From an uncultured Vampirovibrio sp. (lineage in GTDB: Bacteria > Cyanobacteriota > Vampirovibrionia > Gastranaerophilales > Gastranaerophilaceae): DNA of 30,966 nt. The translations under genes were made by a program, and so were the position numbers. Location: assembly GCA_910578465.1 (NCBI GenBank), contig CAJTPW010000008.1, positions 1-30,966 on the forward strand. Direction: 5' to 3'. Positions 1 to 8,804 of this stretch are shown piece by piece (position 1 is the first letter of the stretch; every line of letters begins with the position of its first letter). The notes under the pieces were generated by a model. It did not search any database. It worked only from the letters and a program-made list of their open reading frames with translations, and was not told where the DNA came from.

Positions 1-126
1 CCTGGAGTTGAACTTGATGGTCCTGGGGTACTACTTGATGGTCCTGGCGTACTACTTGAGGGACCTGGCGTAGAACTAGAGGGTCCGGGAGTTGAGCTTG
101 TAGGTCCAGGAGTTGAACTTGTTGGA
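1..126 (-). repeat. 21-bp tandem repeat encoding GPSSSTP heptads
   Basis: Six consecutive 21-bp units are visible and run off the left edge. They vary at third positions (TCA/TCT/ACA, AGT/AGC) while the peptide stays GP(S/T)SSTP. Synonymous variation with a conserved peptide suggests selection on the protein repeat, not a recent DNA expansion. Confidence 0.85.
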
Positions 127-2030
127 GTGTCACTTTTTCCCGGTGTGCCAGAGTTGTTTGGAGTTGAAGCTTTAACTTCAGTTGCCTTGCCAAATGTTAC
201 ATAAGCGTCTGAAAGCTTAAATTCAACAGGTGAACCGTCAGCATTTTTAAAGCGGATTTCACCATCTTCATCATACAACTCAATCATTTTCGCTTTATCA
301 AGATTTAAAACAGTGAACTGTTCAAGGAAATCTTCAATACTGCCGTCCGCAAATTTTTCAACAGCAGCATCGCGAGCAATTAATGCAGCTTCCATATCAT
401 TGGTAACATTGCTGTCAGACATTGCGCTATGTATCTGCTCATTGATAAATTTAACTACTTCTTCATCTTTAATATCGTATGCGCCAAAGATATTCAGTTT
501 GTCTCCGATTTCTTGCGTTGCGGCAAATATGCCAAGATTATCTTTAATAACATTTGCCATATAGTTTACTGCAAGGTCAGCTCCGAGCTGGTCCTTAATA
601 TTTGATTGAACAGTGGCTTTGCCCTTAGAATCTTTCACGATTTCAGCAAGAGGCGCGCCTGTTCTCGGGTCAAAGTAGAATTTTAAGACATCTTCAAGCT
701 TTTGAATACCATTTGGTGTCGGATCAGCATCAGGATCGATTTCGCTTTCCAAAATTACCGAATGAACATTTTCACCATTAATTGGAGAGCGTGCAGAAAG
801 CTGATAAACTGTTTTTCCTGCAGTATATTTATATTCTTTGTCGCCTGTATTATGTTGAATGGAATTTACCAGAATATTATCGGGAAGATATAAATTGCTA
901 ACTTTTTCCATAGCGAGTAATGCCTGAGTTCTTTTGTTGTCTTCAGGAGAAGTTACATCATCAACAGCAGTTGCAATGTTTAAATCTTGAATGTATGTTT
1001 CTATGATTTCTCTGTTGTTAGGATGATTTGCAATTTGATGAGCTATAACCATAAAAGCAGGGTCATTGTAGCCTTCAGGAACATCATATTCATCACAAAT
1101 TGCTTCCGCAACACTTGTGTACCAATTCTTTTCTTCAGCATCTTTAGGATGAACATCAACACGACCGTCAACAGCATACTTTGGTGAATATTGAGTTTGA
1201 ACAAGAACAGTGTCTACCTTATCTTCATTTCCAAACCCCGGAACAGGCATTTTAAATGTAGGAGCAATAACTCCAAGAAGCGTTAGAGGCTTGTCGCCCT
1301 CTTTGTATAAAACAGTGTCGGCAATAACATCATCTGTCAGCTCTTCAACATCTTCTACACCATTTAAAGTTGCAATATGAACAGCCAGGTCAGGGTTAGC
1401 CTGTAAATATTCATGGATTGCATTATGCCAAGCGCCGCCAACATCTTCAATGCCGTTAGCCTCAGCAATAGCTTCAACAGGGGTTGCTTTATCAATTAAA
1501 GTCCTTAAAGTTGAACCTACAAGAGCATTATTTTCATCATCTTTTTCCGGAGAAACAATAGTCTGAATCACACCCTTAGGAAGGTTTGTCGGAGCAAAGA
1601 TAACTTCTCTGAAAGTTGCATTTTTATCAAGATACAAATGCTGCACGCTGCTGTAATCTTCCGCAATTTCGGGCAAAACGGCAAGATAACTGCCAGGTAC
1701 TTGAATTGCACCGGTTTCGGGCTGACTTGGCATTGGTGAAACTTCACTTGATTTATCTATAGCTTGTGCATCTTTCGGGCTGCAACCGGTTAGCGTAGTC
1801 GCCATAGGAGTTGCAACAGACGCAAGACCCAGCAAAGAAAAAAGTGCTCTTTTCCAATTGCCTGCACCACTGTGATGACCACCGTGATGTATATGTTTGC
1901 CGCTAAAACTTACGGTGTCTTTTTGTAAACCGTTATTTTTTGCAGGCATATAAGATGTAGCATTCTTATCTGTTTTATTAAGGAATTTGTTCGAATTTCC
2001 CTGTGGGTTAATGTGAAAGTTGGTGTCCAT
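1..2030 (-). CDS. Large predicted lipoprotein with SFSG leader and GPSSSTP tail (3' end off window)
   Basis: Read from the ATG at 2030, behind the ribosome binding site AGGAG (8 nt away), the frame stays open to the left edge, giving at least 676 residues. Residues 1-58 are a polar, Asn/His-rich leader with VSFSG at 40-44 and HHGGHH at 48-53. Residues 59-83 (WKRALFSLL...TTLTGC) look like a lipoprotein signal whose lipobox Cys is C83, followed by an acidic, mostly soluble body. The last visible ~45 residues are six 7-residue GPSSSTP/GPTSSTP repeats, a Pro/Ser/Thr stalk or linker of the kind seen in cell-surface proteins. I recognise no enzyme domain in the body. The lipobox implies membrane anchoring outside the cytoplasm, but the 58 residues ahead of it are abnormal for a signal peptide, so the internal segment could instead be a simple membrane anchor. 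Start and frame are well supported; function is unknown. Confidence 0.85.
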   Translation of the reverse strand, partial: MDTNFHINPQGNSNKFLNKTDKNATSYMPAKNNGLQKDTVSFSGKHIHHGGHHSGAGNWKRALFSLLGLASVATPMATTLTGCSPKDAQAIDKSSEVSPMPSQPETGAIQVPGSYLAVLPEIAEDYSSVQHLYLDKNATFREVIFAPTNLPKGVIQTIVSPEKDDENNALVGSTLRTLIDKATPVEAIAEANGIEDVGGAWHNAIHEYLQANPDLAVHIATLNGVEDVEELTDDVIADTVLYKEGDKPLTLLGVIAPTFKMPVPGFGNEDKVDTVLVQTQYSPKYAVDGRVDVHPKDAEEKNWYTSVAEAICDEYDVPEGYNDPAFMVIAHQIANHPNNREIIETYIQDLNIATAVDDVTSPEDNKRTQALLAMEKVSNLYLPDNILVNSIQHNTGDKEYKYTAGKTVYQLSARSPINGENVHSVILESEIDPDADPTPNGIQKLEDVLKFYFDPRTGAPLAEIVKDSKGKATVQSNIKDQLGADLAVNYMANVIKDNLGIFAATQEIGDKLNIFGAYDIKDEEVVKFINEQIHSAMSDSNVTNDMEAALIARDAAVEKFADGSIEDFLEQFTVLNLDKAKMIELYDEDGEIRFKNADGSPVEFKLSDAYVTFGKATEVKASTPNNSGTPGKSDTPTSSTPGPTSSTPGPSSSTPGPSSSTPGPSSSTPGPSSSTP

Positions 2031-2181
2031 TATTTTCTCCTAAAAATATATAGCTGGTATAAAAATTCTTTTTGATACTAAAATTAAAGGTCATAAATAA
2101 AAAATTTTGATATTTTTTTGAGCATGGTAACTCATAATTTTACAAAACTTTACATAAAAATTTAATAATTTTTAAGTATTT

Positions 2182-3495
2182 TTATAGCCTTATTTTATTT
2201 TTTAAGTATTTTGCAAGTCCTTCGCCCATAGAGAGGCAGCTTTTTTGAATTCGAAGCGCCGCTTGTGCTTCAAATTCTGCTCCAAGATTTCGCCCTGCAA
2301 CAAATACATTCCCCCAATCGTCACAAATTAAACATTCAACAGGAAGGTAATATTTTTTCACGGTTTGTAATACTGAAGTATTTTTATTGTTTGAATGTAT
2401 ATCAACAGGATAATTTCCTGCAAGAACAGGGGTTTCAAAAGTTTTACCCAAAATTAAATCGTCAAGTTTATAAATATATCTGGTCTTAGGCCTCATGGAA
2501 ACTCTGGTGCCCGTCATATCAGCTATTTGAGATATAAAGGAATCCTCAAAACCGTTAAAATATTTTTTCACAAAACCATGTAATCTTAAAATACACTCTC
2601 TGGCCTCAATTAAAGCATTTGAATGGCTAAAAGGCTTATTTGAAGAGTATTCATGAAGTCTCGGGCAATTAAACGCAAGACTATTGGGCATATTTGCTAT
2701 TGTAAACACCTGAAAATACGCAGCATCAGAGGGTTTTAAATCACCTGCGCCTATTGCCCCTTCAAAGAGCCCTGAAAGCCCCCAGACCTTATTTGTATCA
2801 AAAGTATAAGCAGTTGATAAATGAACGGCCTTATCGAGCCTTGTAGCCGTTGTGACATTTCTGTCTTTATCTAAATCCAAAATTTGTTTGGCAAATTTCT
2901 CTAAATTTATATTTGAAACAATAAAACGCAAAGAATCAGGTTGAAATTTTTCATTATCATCAATAAAATTGCAATTTAAAAGTTTGCAAAGATTTGAATT
3001 GCCTGTTGCATCTACATAATATTTCGAATAGATAGGTATCGATAATGTTTTTGATGAAAAAACCGTTTGAATCGTGACAGATTTCACAAAATCTTCATTT
3101 TGATTTTCTTTAGACAATTCAATTTCAAAGTCTTTAAGCTCGGCTTCAAACAAAATATCCGCACCTGCATCTTTTAACATTCTCTCAAAAACGATTTTCA
3201 AAAGAACAGGATTAAACCAACCGTCATTTCCATCCGAATATGTTATTTGCGCACCGATTTTTTTAGAATATTCAATAAGTTTTTTATAAAAATCAGTATT
3301 AATATCTTCGGTATCACTCTGCATCATTGGAACAACAAGCGCACCTGTAATCTGTCCTCCCAGAGAATTGCCCTTCTCAATAAGCAAAGTTTTAAGACCG
3401 AGCTTTGCCGAAGTATAAGCACAGGAAATACCCGCAGGCCCGCCTCCAAAGACCGTAACGTCATATTTTTCACAACTAGAAATAATATCATCCAT
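2182..3495 (-). CDS. FAD-dependent oxidoreductase
   Basis: 437 residues. The N-terminus carries a dinucleotide-binding Rossmann motif (VFGGGPAG, about residues 15-22) followed by LLIEKGNSLGGQ, where the acidic residue at the end of the second strand binds the FAD ribose. A later VDATGNS segment is typical of the second FAD contact, and the C-terminal VFVAGRNLGAEFEAQAA is the closing FAD motif of GidA/thioredoxin-reductase-like flavoproteins. This fits the FAD_oxidored family of bacterial oxidoreductases, whose substrates are mostly unknown. The first ATG (3495) has no ribosome binding site; an extended -10 box ends 7 nt before it, suggesting a leaderless mRNA. It sits alone, divergent from the response regulator. 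Flavoprotein class is confident; substrate is not known. Confidence 0.85.
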   Translation of the reverse strand: MDDIISSCEKYDVTVFGGGPAGISCAYTSAKLGLKTLLIEKGNSLGGQITGALVVPMMQSDTEDINTDFYKKLIEYSKKIGAQITYSDGNDGWFNPVLLKIVFERMLKDAGADILFEAELKDFEIELSKENQNEDFVKSVTIQTVFSSKTLSIPIYSKYYVDATGNSNLCKLLNCNFIDDNEKFQPDSLRFIVSNINLEKFAKQILDLDKDRNVTTATRLDKAVHLSTAYTFDTNKVWGLSGLFEGAIGAGDLKPSDAAYFQVFTIANMPNSLAFNCPRLHEYSSNKPFSHSNALIEARECILRLHGFVKKYFNGFEDSFISQIADMTGTRVSMRPKTRYIYKLDDLILGKTFETPVLAGNYPVDIHSNNKNTSVLQTVKKYYLPVECLICDDWGNVFVAGRNLGAEFEAQAALRIQKSCLSMGEGLAKYLKNKIRL

Positions 3496-3829
3496 GGCAA
3501 ATATTTTAGCATTTGTTTATAAATAATGCGGCAATGTTAAGAAAAAAATAGAGCTTTTTAGAAAATGTGTCAATAGCATTGTCACATTATTTATTTTTTC
3601 ATTTTTTTGATTGTGTGAAAAAATATGAAAAAACCAAAATAAAGGCATTTCAGACCTATATTATATCGTTTAGCTATGTATCTATAATATATATTATGTA
3701 AAAAGGCGGATTAATATGCAAAGAACATATAAATAGTAAGGAAGATAATAATACATCCCTTTAAACTGCACTGTCGAATGAATTTTTAATATCAGTTTCA
3801 TAAAATGGCTATGTTTTTAGGAGAAAACT
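3496..3829. other. Divergent intergenic region upstream of the response regulator
   Basis: 334 AT-rich bases without a convincing gene. On the left they hold the promoter of the FAD oxidoreductase. In the middle is TATGTATCTA (3675-3684) next to a TATAAT (3683-3688); the same 10-mer recurs in the palindrome behind the response regulator. On the right is the ribosome binding site AGGAGA (3819-3824) for the regulator. A six-codon frame at 3718 has no supporting signals. Confidence 0.5.
3503..3511 (-). promoter_or_regulatory. Extended -10 box placing the start site at the ATG of the FAD oxidoreductase
   Basis: On the minus strand TGC-TAAAAT is an extended -10 element. Seven bases separate it from the ATG at 3495, so initiation 7-8 nt downstream would start the mRNA at the A of the start codon. 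No Shine-Dalgarno sequence and no convincing -35 box are seen. Confidence 0.5.
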
Positions 3830-4546
3830 ATGTATAACAGCATTCAAAATAAAACGCAAGACAAAAGCATTGCACAAAACGGTCAAAAAATAAGGATACT
3901 GCTTGCAGACGACCACAAACTCATAAGAGTTGGGCTAAAAAGCCTTTTTACAAAGCATGAAGATATGACTGTGGTTTCCGAGGCAGAAAACGGAAAGGAT
4001 GCGGTAGAAAAAATAAAAACCCAGCACCCTGATGTTGCAATACTTGATTTGGTATTAGGAGATATATCAGGCATAGATGTTGTAAAAAAAATAACTGATG
4101 AAAACACAAAAACCAAAATAATAATTTTAACTTCACATATAAAAGATTCTGATGTAACGGAGTCTCTAAAAGCAGGTGTAAATGCTTATGTGCTAAAGGA
4201 TATAAACAGCGAAACCCTTGTTATGATTGTGCGCACAATAAATGAGGGAGCTATGTGGATAGACCCTAAGGCTGTTTCCATTCTAAGAAATACGCATACA
4301 GGCGGGGTAATTCCGCAAAAAACATATACCAGGGCAAATTTCAAAGCACAGCATTCAAACTTGACCGAAAGAGAATATGAGGTTTTAAAACTTGTTGTTG
4401 ATGGCAAATCTAACCTTGAAATAGCAAAAATATTAAATATCAGTGAACATACATCAAAAGCACACGTTTGTAATATAATTCAAAAATTAGTGGTTGATGA
4501 CAGAACCCAAGCCGCCGTAAAAGCAATAAAAGAAGGTCTTGTATAG
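3830..4546 (+). CDS. NarL/FixJ-family two-component response regulator
   Basis: 238 residues. Residues 20-135 form a receiver domain: acidic pocket D27/D28, phosphoacceptor D73 in AILDLVLGD, switch T101 and conserved K123 in VLKD. Residues ~167-235 are a LuxR-type helix-turn-helix (LTEREYEVLKLVVDGKSN, then EIAKILNISEHTSKAHVCNI). Such proteins are phosphorylated by a histidine kinase and bind DNA as dimers. No kinase gene adjoins it, so the partner is elsewhere. The start is fixed by AGGAGA 5 nt before the ATG. The first 20 residues are a polar extension beyond the usual receiver start. Two related palindromes follow the stop and are candidate binding or processing sites. Family assignment is firm; the target genes are unknown. 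Confidence 0.93.
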   Translation: MYNSIQNKTQDKSIAQNGQKIRILLADDHKLIRVGLKSLFTKHEDMTVVSEAENGKDAVEKIKTQHPDVAILDLVLGDISGIDVVKKITDENTKTKIIILTSHIKDSDVTESLKAGVNAYVLKDINSETLVMIVRTINEGAMWIDPKAVSILRNTHTGGVIPQKTYTRANFKAQHSNLTEREYEVLKLVVDGKSNLEIAKILNISEHTSKAHVCNIIQKLVVDDRTQAAVKAIKEGLV

Positions 4547-4575
4547 AATCTCGTATAAAAAATAGCCTTATTGTT

Positions 4576-4610
4576 TTATCAATACGTATCTAATAGATAT
4601 GTATTGATAA
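4576..4610. repeat. Imperfect palindrome, 16-bp arms
   Basis: Arms of 16 bases (15 of 16 pair) around a 3-base centre: TTATCAATACGTATCT, AAT, AGATATGTATTGATAA. It lies 30 nt after the response regulator stop and has a relative 22 nt further on. No U-run follows, so it is not a standard terminator; a protein binding site or a repeat element is more likely. Confidence 0.7.
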
Positions 4611-4631
4611 GCTTTGTAATGACTACATAAA

Positions 4632-4670
4632 TTTTATCGATATGTATCTAATAGTAATATATCGATAAAA
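4632..4670. repeat. Palindrome related to the one at 4576-4610
   Basis: Perfect 12-bp arms TTTTATCGATAT and ATATCGATAAAA around a 15-base centre. It aligns with the preceding palindrome through TATC-ATA-GTATCTAATAG and the closing TAT-GATA, so the two are diverged copies of one element. Confidence 0.7.
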
Positions 4671-4953
4671 TAATTTTATATATTGTATTTTTCAAAAATA
4701 ATTTTATTTCAATTTTAAATTTTCTTGGCAAAAACTTAAAACACATTTATAATATTTTTTAAGGTTACAAAACGCAGTTTTTGTTTTAATAACAAAAATT
4801 TTGCGACGATTTTTCTTTTGTTTAAAATCGCGGATAATAGAGTCACATAATTACCTTGTATGATTTTGACAGAAAACCAATTTCCGCAATTTATACATAA
4901 GAAAACGGTTACAATCAGCACCCGAAAAGTTGTTTGCGAAATTTTACTGATTA

Positions 4954-4985
4954 AAGCGGTACAGAGAACATTTTCTGTACCGCTT
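4954..4985. terminator. Strong hairpin downstream of the synthase-like gene
   Basis: Perfect 12-bp arms AAGCGGTACAGA / TCTGTACCGCTT with an 8-base loop, 50 nt past the stop of the minus-strand gene. The position suits a terminator or mRNA-end stabiliser, but the minus-strand sequence that follows is not a clear U-run. Confidence 0.5.
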
Positions 4986-5034
4986 AACCGTTTATAAAAC
5001 CCACAAGCCTAGATTAGCAAGGTTAAAACAGGCA

Positions 5035-8000
5035 TTATGCCATTTTTGTAAAGTGTTTGATAAACTTATTACTTTTAGCCGGAGATACAGGTGCAGCAGG
5101 TTGAACTGCAGCCTGAGGCTGTACTTGTGGGATTACAGGTGCAACAACTGCCTGCGTTGTGTTTAAAGGCAGCGCAACGCTTTGAGACGCACTAACAGCG
5201 TTTGCATCTTTTTTAGTCTTAGCCTTGCCTGTTACAAGAGCCGCAACCGTACCAACAGCAGCCAACGCACCCAAGCCTGCAAGAACTCTTTTATCGGTTA
5301 TAACATTACCGAGATTTGCCAGTATACCTTTGCCAAAGCTTGGAGCATCCGAACTTACTGCAGCAGTAATATCTTTAACTGAAGGAGGAGCAGGCATGCT
5401 CTTGATTGTATCGGAAACGCTATCTACCTTAGAACCAACGGTTCTTATACCTGCACATGCATCATCAATTTTGTCTGAAATCAAGCTAAGTCCATCATTC
5501 AATTTTTCTATAGCTTTTGGATCAATGCCGGTAACAACAGTTTTAGTCTCTGCTGCAACAGGAATAGCCTTGATTTCACCGTTTGGAACGTGAAAATCAC
5601 CCAGATCAAGTTTCGCATTAACCAAATCTTCTCTAAATTGGAATATTGGTTTTGGAGCCGATGCAGGAGCGTCGGGAAGTATGTGACGCCTGCAATAAAG
5701 TTCAGCGCTTGAAAGCTCTCTTCCTGTTTGAGGGTCAACTCCATTAAGCTTGGCATTGCCCATCCAGCTTGTATCCAAATTAAGGTGATTTCTGAAAATT
5801 TCTTCTGCCTTAACGGGGTCAGCAGCATCAATTACACCCTGTTTCATTGAAGCAGCCAATTCATCCCTTAAAATACCTTCTTTTAGCCTGTTGATTAAAT
5901 CGGGATACTCCGGCATTTTCTTAAGTTCGTCCATAGCCCGCTCATCAAGCCCGGCTTGCGGAACTGTGCCATAGACTTTGTCTTTAGCAGCTTTGAGTAA
6001 TTTTTGATATTCTTCCCCAAACTGTTCGAACAATGACATATCATCACAGGAATACGGGAAATCAACCTTCAATTGAGCTTTTGCAGCATCATCCAATTCT
6101 CTTGTTTTGGTTGCAAAGAGCTCAATAATGCTGTCAACTTTCTTTTTTGGCATATAAAATTCATTTACGGTTTTATAGCCGTTTGCCATGTCACCTTCAG
6201 CCGCCGTTCTCGGGTCAAAAATCTGCTGGGAAAGCCCTTGCGTATTTACAACAAAAGGAGTACAGAAATATTTTTCCGCTTCAGGAGGAGTCAAGCCGCA
6301 AGGTTCAAATCTTGAAGAAAAGCTTGCAAATTCAGCTGCACTTGACATTGCATACCCGGGAGCAAAACCATCAATAAAAGCTATACGACCTTTAAGAGAA
6401 GAGTCTGCATTTACTCTTTCCATTAATTCAAGAATACGTCTTGTTTCATTTGCGCCTTTTGGAAGTTCTCCGCCCATAACAAGAAGTGCATTACTGCCTT
6501 CTTTTGATTTTGCAAATTTTATGAATGCTTCAAGGGTAATCGGGTGCCCTTTCTGGAAATCACCCCTGCCCCAGGAAACAAACAACGGAACATCTTTACC
6601 CGCATTAATGTCTGCAATATATTTGCTGTCGATATGTCCCATAACGGAACAATTTCTTCCAGGTAAGCCCGTTTCCGCAAGTTTCACTTCTTTTTCACCG
6701 AATTTATCTCTGAATTCTTCGGTAAAACGTTTTAAAAAGCTTGCTTTATTGTGTCTTCTTGCAATTCTAACGGTTTCAAGGGTCGGCTCGGTTGCATTTT
6801 TAATTAACGCTTTTTCAGTATCGCTTACCTGCAAAAGAGTTCTGTCCTGAATGTCCACACCCAAAATTTTTCTGCCTGCAATTTTATCAAGCTCGGCTTG
6901 GGAATGAAAATCAATAGTCTTAATCTCTTCAGAACCGTCTGCGCCTTCAAGATGGAAAATAGCTTTCCCAAGCTCGCCCTGTTTGAATAAATCCGAAATT
7001 TTAGCTTTTATTTCTTCAAACGGAGCTTCTTTTGCAATCTCTAAAGGCACAGCAGGAGGCTCAATCGCAAGTTTCATATCATCAATACTGTATGAAATAT
7101 ACGGCTGAAGGCTGATACTGCGACCGTCTCCCAAAGCATCGGAATTGGCAAAAATTCTTGTTGTATATCCACCAAGACCAAGTTTTTTGAGTCCCGAAAC
7201 ACTTGAATCTTCAAAACCGTTTATAATCCCGCCGACTTTACCTTCGGTATATAGTTCACTCCATAGTGACTGTACGGGTGTAACATCGGGATTTAACGCC
7301 ATTGATTTTGCATATTCCTGCGAAACGGTATCAACGCGTCCAAAACCGTTTTGTACATGGCGGAGCATGCCCATATTCGGATTCACATTACCGTTATCAT
7401 CAATATAGCCTGCAACAAAACGTTTAAAATAATCTTCTTCTCTGCCTATTTCTTTTGCAAGGATATATTCAGGGCTTTTTCTTACCATCTCAATCTGTTC
7501 AGGAGTTGCTTCAGCAAGGAATAAATCTCTTGCGGAACACTCACCACAATATACTGTACCAGTATTATGGAAAATTCCCGTTGTTTTGGCGCCCTCAAAG
7601 AATTTATCCCCGGCCTGATATTTATGAGCAATAAATTCAGGAACAAGCATTGTTTGAGAGTCTGAGCATATAATCGTTTCAGCATTCAGTCCTGCTTTTT
7701 CAATTGCTTCTACAACACCTTTGGAAAATTGGTGATAAGGCTGTCCGCTCGTATAAGCACCAGTTAAAGCTTTTATTTTATCATCGGGAGCCATAGCGCG
7801 GAAACCGTCCGCAGCAGTTACTCTCTTGGCAAGTTCGGCAGCTTGCGGCTCACTGCAATATGCCTGACCACCGTAAGCTTTCGGCATACGAGCTGTGCCT
7901 TCAGTAAAGAGCATATAAACATCCACGTTTTCTTTGCCTTCAAGCGCAGGGTGATCTACAATTTGAAATAACTTAACAGGAGATGACTTTGTGGCACCCC

Positions 8001-8511
8001 ATTGTATATCGGTTGAAACCACTTCTTTTAAGCGCGTAAAAGCACCCGCATCAGCTTCAAGACCTGCTTGATTATAAGCATACTTTTTAGCATTAACATC
8101 ATTCACCCAAACAGGCTGCCCCGCAATTGTACGTACAGAAACGGTATTGTTTTGCCCGATAACACCGTTATAATAGGGAATAATCAAACTTACTTTTGAT
8201 TTACCGTCACCAAGTGCTGCAGCGATATCAGGATTAGCAGTTTTCAGTTGATCAAGCCAATTCGCCATATTCATATAGTCTTTACCAACGGTTGCAACAC
8301 CGCCAACCTTCATCCACGGCGGTAATTCAGCCAAAATATGGAGAACATGGCCCTTATCTTTTAGCCCACTGAATGAAATCACAGAATGCACATTATTTGC
8401 AGCATTCACGTTAAAGGAAGAAATGTTTGAAGCATTTCCTACGGAATTTGAAACGGTGTTTCTTTTGGGCACAGCCAAATAAGCCTGATTTTGAATTTGA
8501 TTAATTTTCAT
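5035..8511 (-). CDS. Divergent GT5 glycogen/starch-synthase-like protein with extra N- and C-terminal regions
   Basis: 1158 residues, more than twice a typical glycogen synthase (~480). Residues 1-49 are an Asn/Ser-rich leader ending ISFSG (45-49). The catalytic part begins at once: ELPPWMKVGGVATVGKD (62-78) matches the N-terminal K-x-GG ADP-glucose motif. Further on, FVSWGRGDFQKG matches the sugar-phosphate-binding S-R-x-x-QKG segment, and SRFEPCGLTPPEAEKY holds the E-x7-E retaining signature. So the donor and catalytic elements are present, though with substitutions. The C-terminal ~300 residues are extra: a helical region, a hydrophobic stretch (VLAGLGALAAVGTVAALVTG) followed by basic residues, and a Pro/Ala/Gln-rich tail. 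It may be an alpha-glucan synthase, or a glucosyltransferase acting on another acceptor. The ATG at 8511 is chosen because AGG lies 8 nt before it; the ATG at 8517 is only 3 nt from AGG. Confidence 0.75.
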   Translation of the reverse strand: MKINQIQNQAYLAVPKRNTVSNSVGNASNISSFNVNAANNVHSVISFSGLKDKGHVLHILAELPPWMKVGGVATVGKDYMNMANWLDQLKTANPDIAAALGDGKSKVSLIIPYYNGVIGQNNTVSVRTIAGQPVWVNDVNAKKYAYNQAGLEADAGAFTRLKEVVSTDIQWGATKSSPVKLFQIVDHPALEGKENVDVYMLFTEGTARMPKAYGGQAYCSEPQAAELAKRVTAADGFRAMAPDDKIKALTGAYTSGQPYHQFSKGVVEAIEKAGLNAETIICSDSQTMLVPEFIAHKYQAGDKFFEGAKTTGIFHNTGTVYCGECSARDLFLAEATPEQIEMVRKSPEYILAKEIGREEDYFKRFVAGYIDDNGNVNPNMGMLRHVQNGFGRVDTVSQEYAKSMALNPDVTPVQSLWSELYTEGKVGGIINGFEDSSVSGLKKLGLGGYTTRIFANSDALGDGRSISLQPYISYSIDDMKLAIEPPAVPLEIAKEAPFEEIKAKISDLFKQGELGKAIFHLEGADGSEEIKTIDFHSQAELDKIAGRKILGVDIQDRTLLQVSDTEKALIKNATEPTLETVRIARRHNKASFLKRFTEEFRDKFGEKEVKLAETGLPGRNCSVMGHIDSKYIADINAGKDVPLFVSWGRGDFQKGHPITLEAFIKFAKSKEGSNALLVMGGELPKGANETRRILELMERVNADSSLKGRIAFIDGFAPGYAMSSAAEFASFSSRFEPCGLTPPEAEKYFCTPFVVNTQGLSQQIFDPRTAAEGDMANGYKTVNEFYMPKKKVDSIIELFATKTRELDDAAKAQLKVDFPYSCDDMSLFEQFGEEYQKLLKAAKDKVYGTVPQAGLDERAMDELKKMPEYPDLINRLKEGILRDELAASMKQGVIDAADPVKAEEIFRNHLNLDTSWMGNAKLNGVDPQTGRELSSAELYCRRHILPDAPASAPKPIFQFREDLVNAKLDLGDFHVPNGEIKAIPVAAETKTVVTGIDPKAIEKLNDGLSLISDKIDDACAGIRTVGSKVDSVSDTIKSMPAPPSVKDITAAVSSDAPSFGKGILANLGNVITDKRVLAGLGALAAVGTVAALVTGKAKTKKDANAVSASQSVALPLNTTQAVVAPVIPQVQPQAAVQPAAPVSPAKSNKFIKHFTKMA

Positions 8512-8711
8512 AAACATTACCTACACAACACGTACAAAACTATATACACAAAACTTGTAAAAGAATTAAGTTGCTAAATCAATGTAAATTTTTATAAATT
8601 TACTTAAACTTTCGCAATATTTAAACTGTACACACCTATTCGCACAAAATAAGAAATAAATGTATAAGACAAGAGCATTAGTCTTGTTTTCTCTCTTTAA
8701 TTCATTTACAC

Positions 8712-8763
8712 AAAAATTGTGCTGCACATTTAAAACACAATCATATTTTAATGTGCAGCACAA
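8712..8763 (-). terminator. Intrinsic terminator of the flavodiiron gene
   Basis: 14-bp arms (TTGTGCTGCACATT / AATGTGCAGCACAA) with a 19-base loop, followed on the minus strand by TTTTTG. It lies about 40 nt after the stop at 8805, and is the clearest rho-independent terminator in the window. Confidence 0.85.
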
Positions 8764-8804
8764 ATATTATCAAAAAAAATGTTATTAAACAAGTATTTCT
8801 TTTC

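Larger units (their letters stand above)
4547..5034. other. 488-base AT-rich intergenic region
   Basis: Between the plus-strand regulator and the minus-strand synthase-like gene. It contains the two related palindromes, a very AT-rich stretch (4670-4860) where I see no gene, and a strong hairpin at 4954-4985. A 61-codon frame on the minus strand (4736-4921) has no ribosome binding site and no protein-like composition. Confidence 0.6.

Noticed and set aside
6188..6850. 220-codon plus-strand frame inside the synthase-like gene
   Set aside because: Antisense shadow of a gene with clear GT5 motifs; no ribosome binding site and no protein-like pattern.
8566..8763. 65-codon minus-strand frame between fprA and the synthase-like gene
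   Set aside because: It runs through the fprA terminator hairpin, has an unusual Cys/Tyr/Asn-rich composition and no ribosome binding site.
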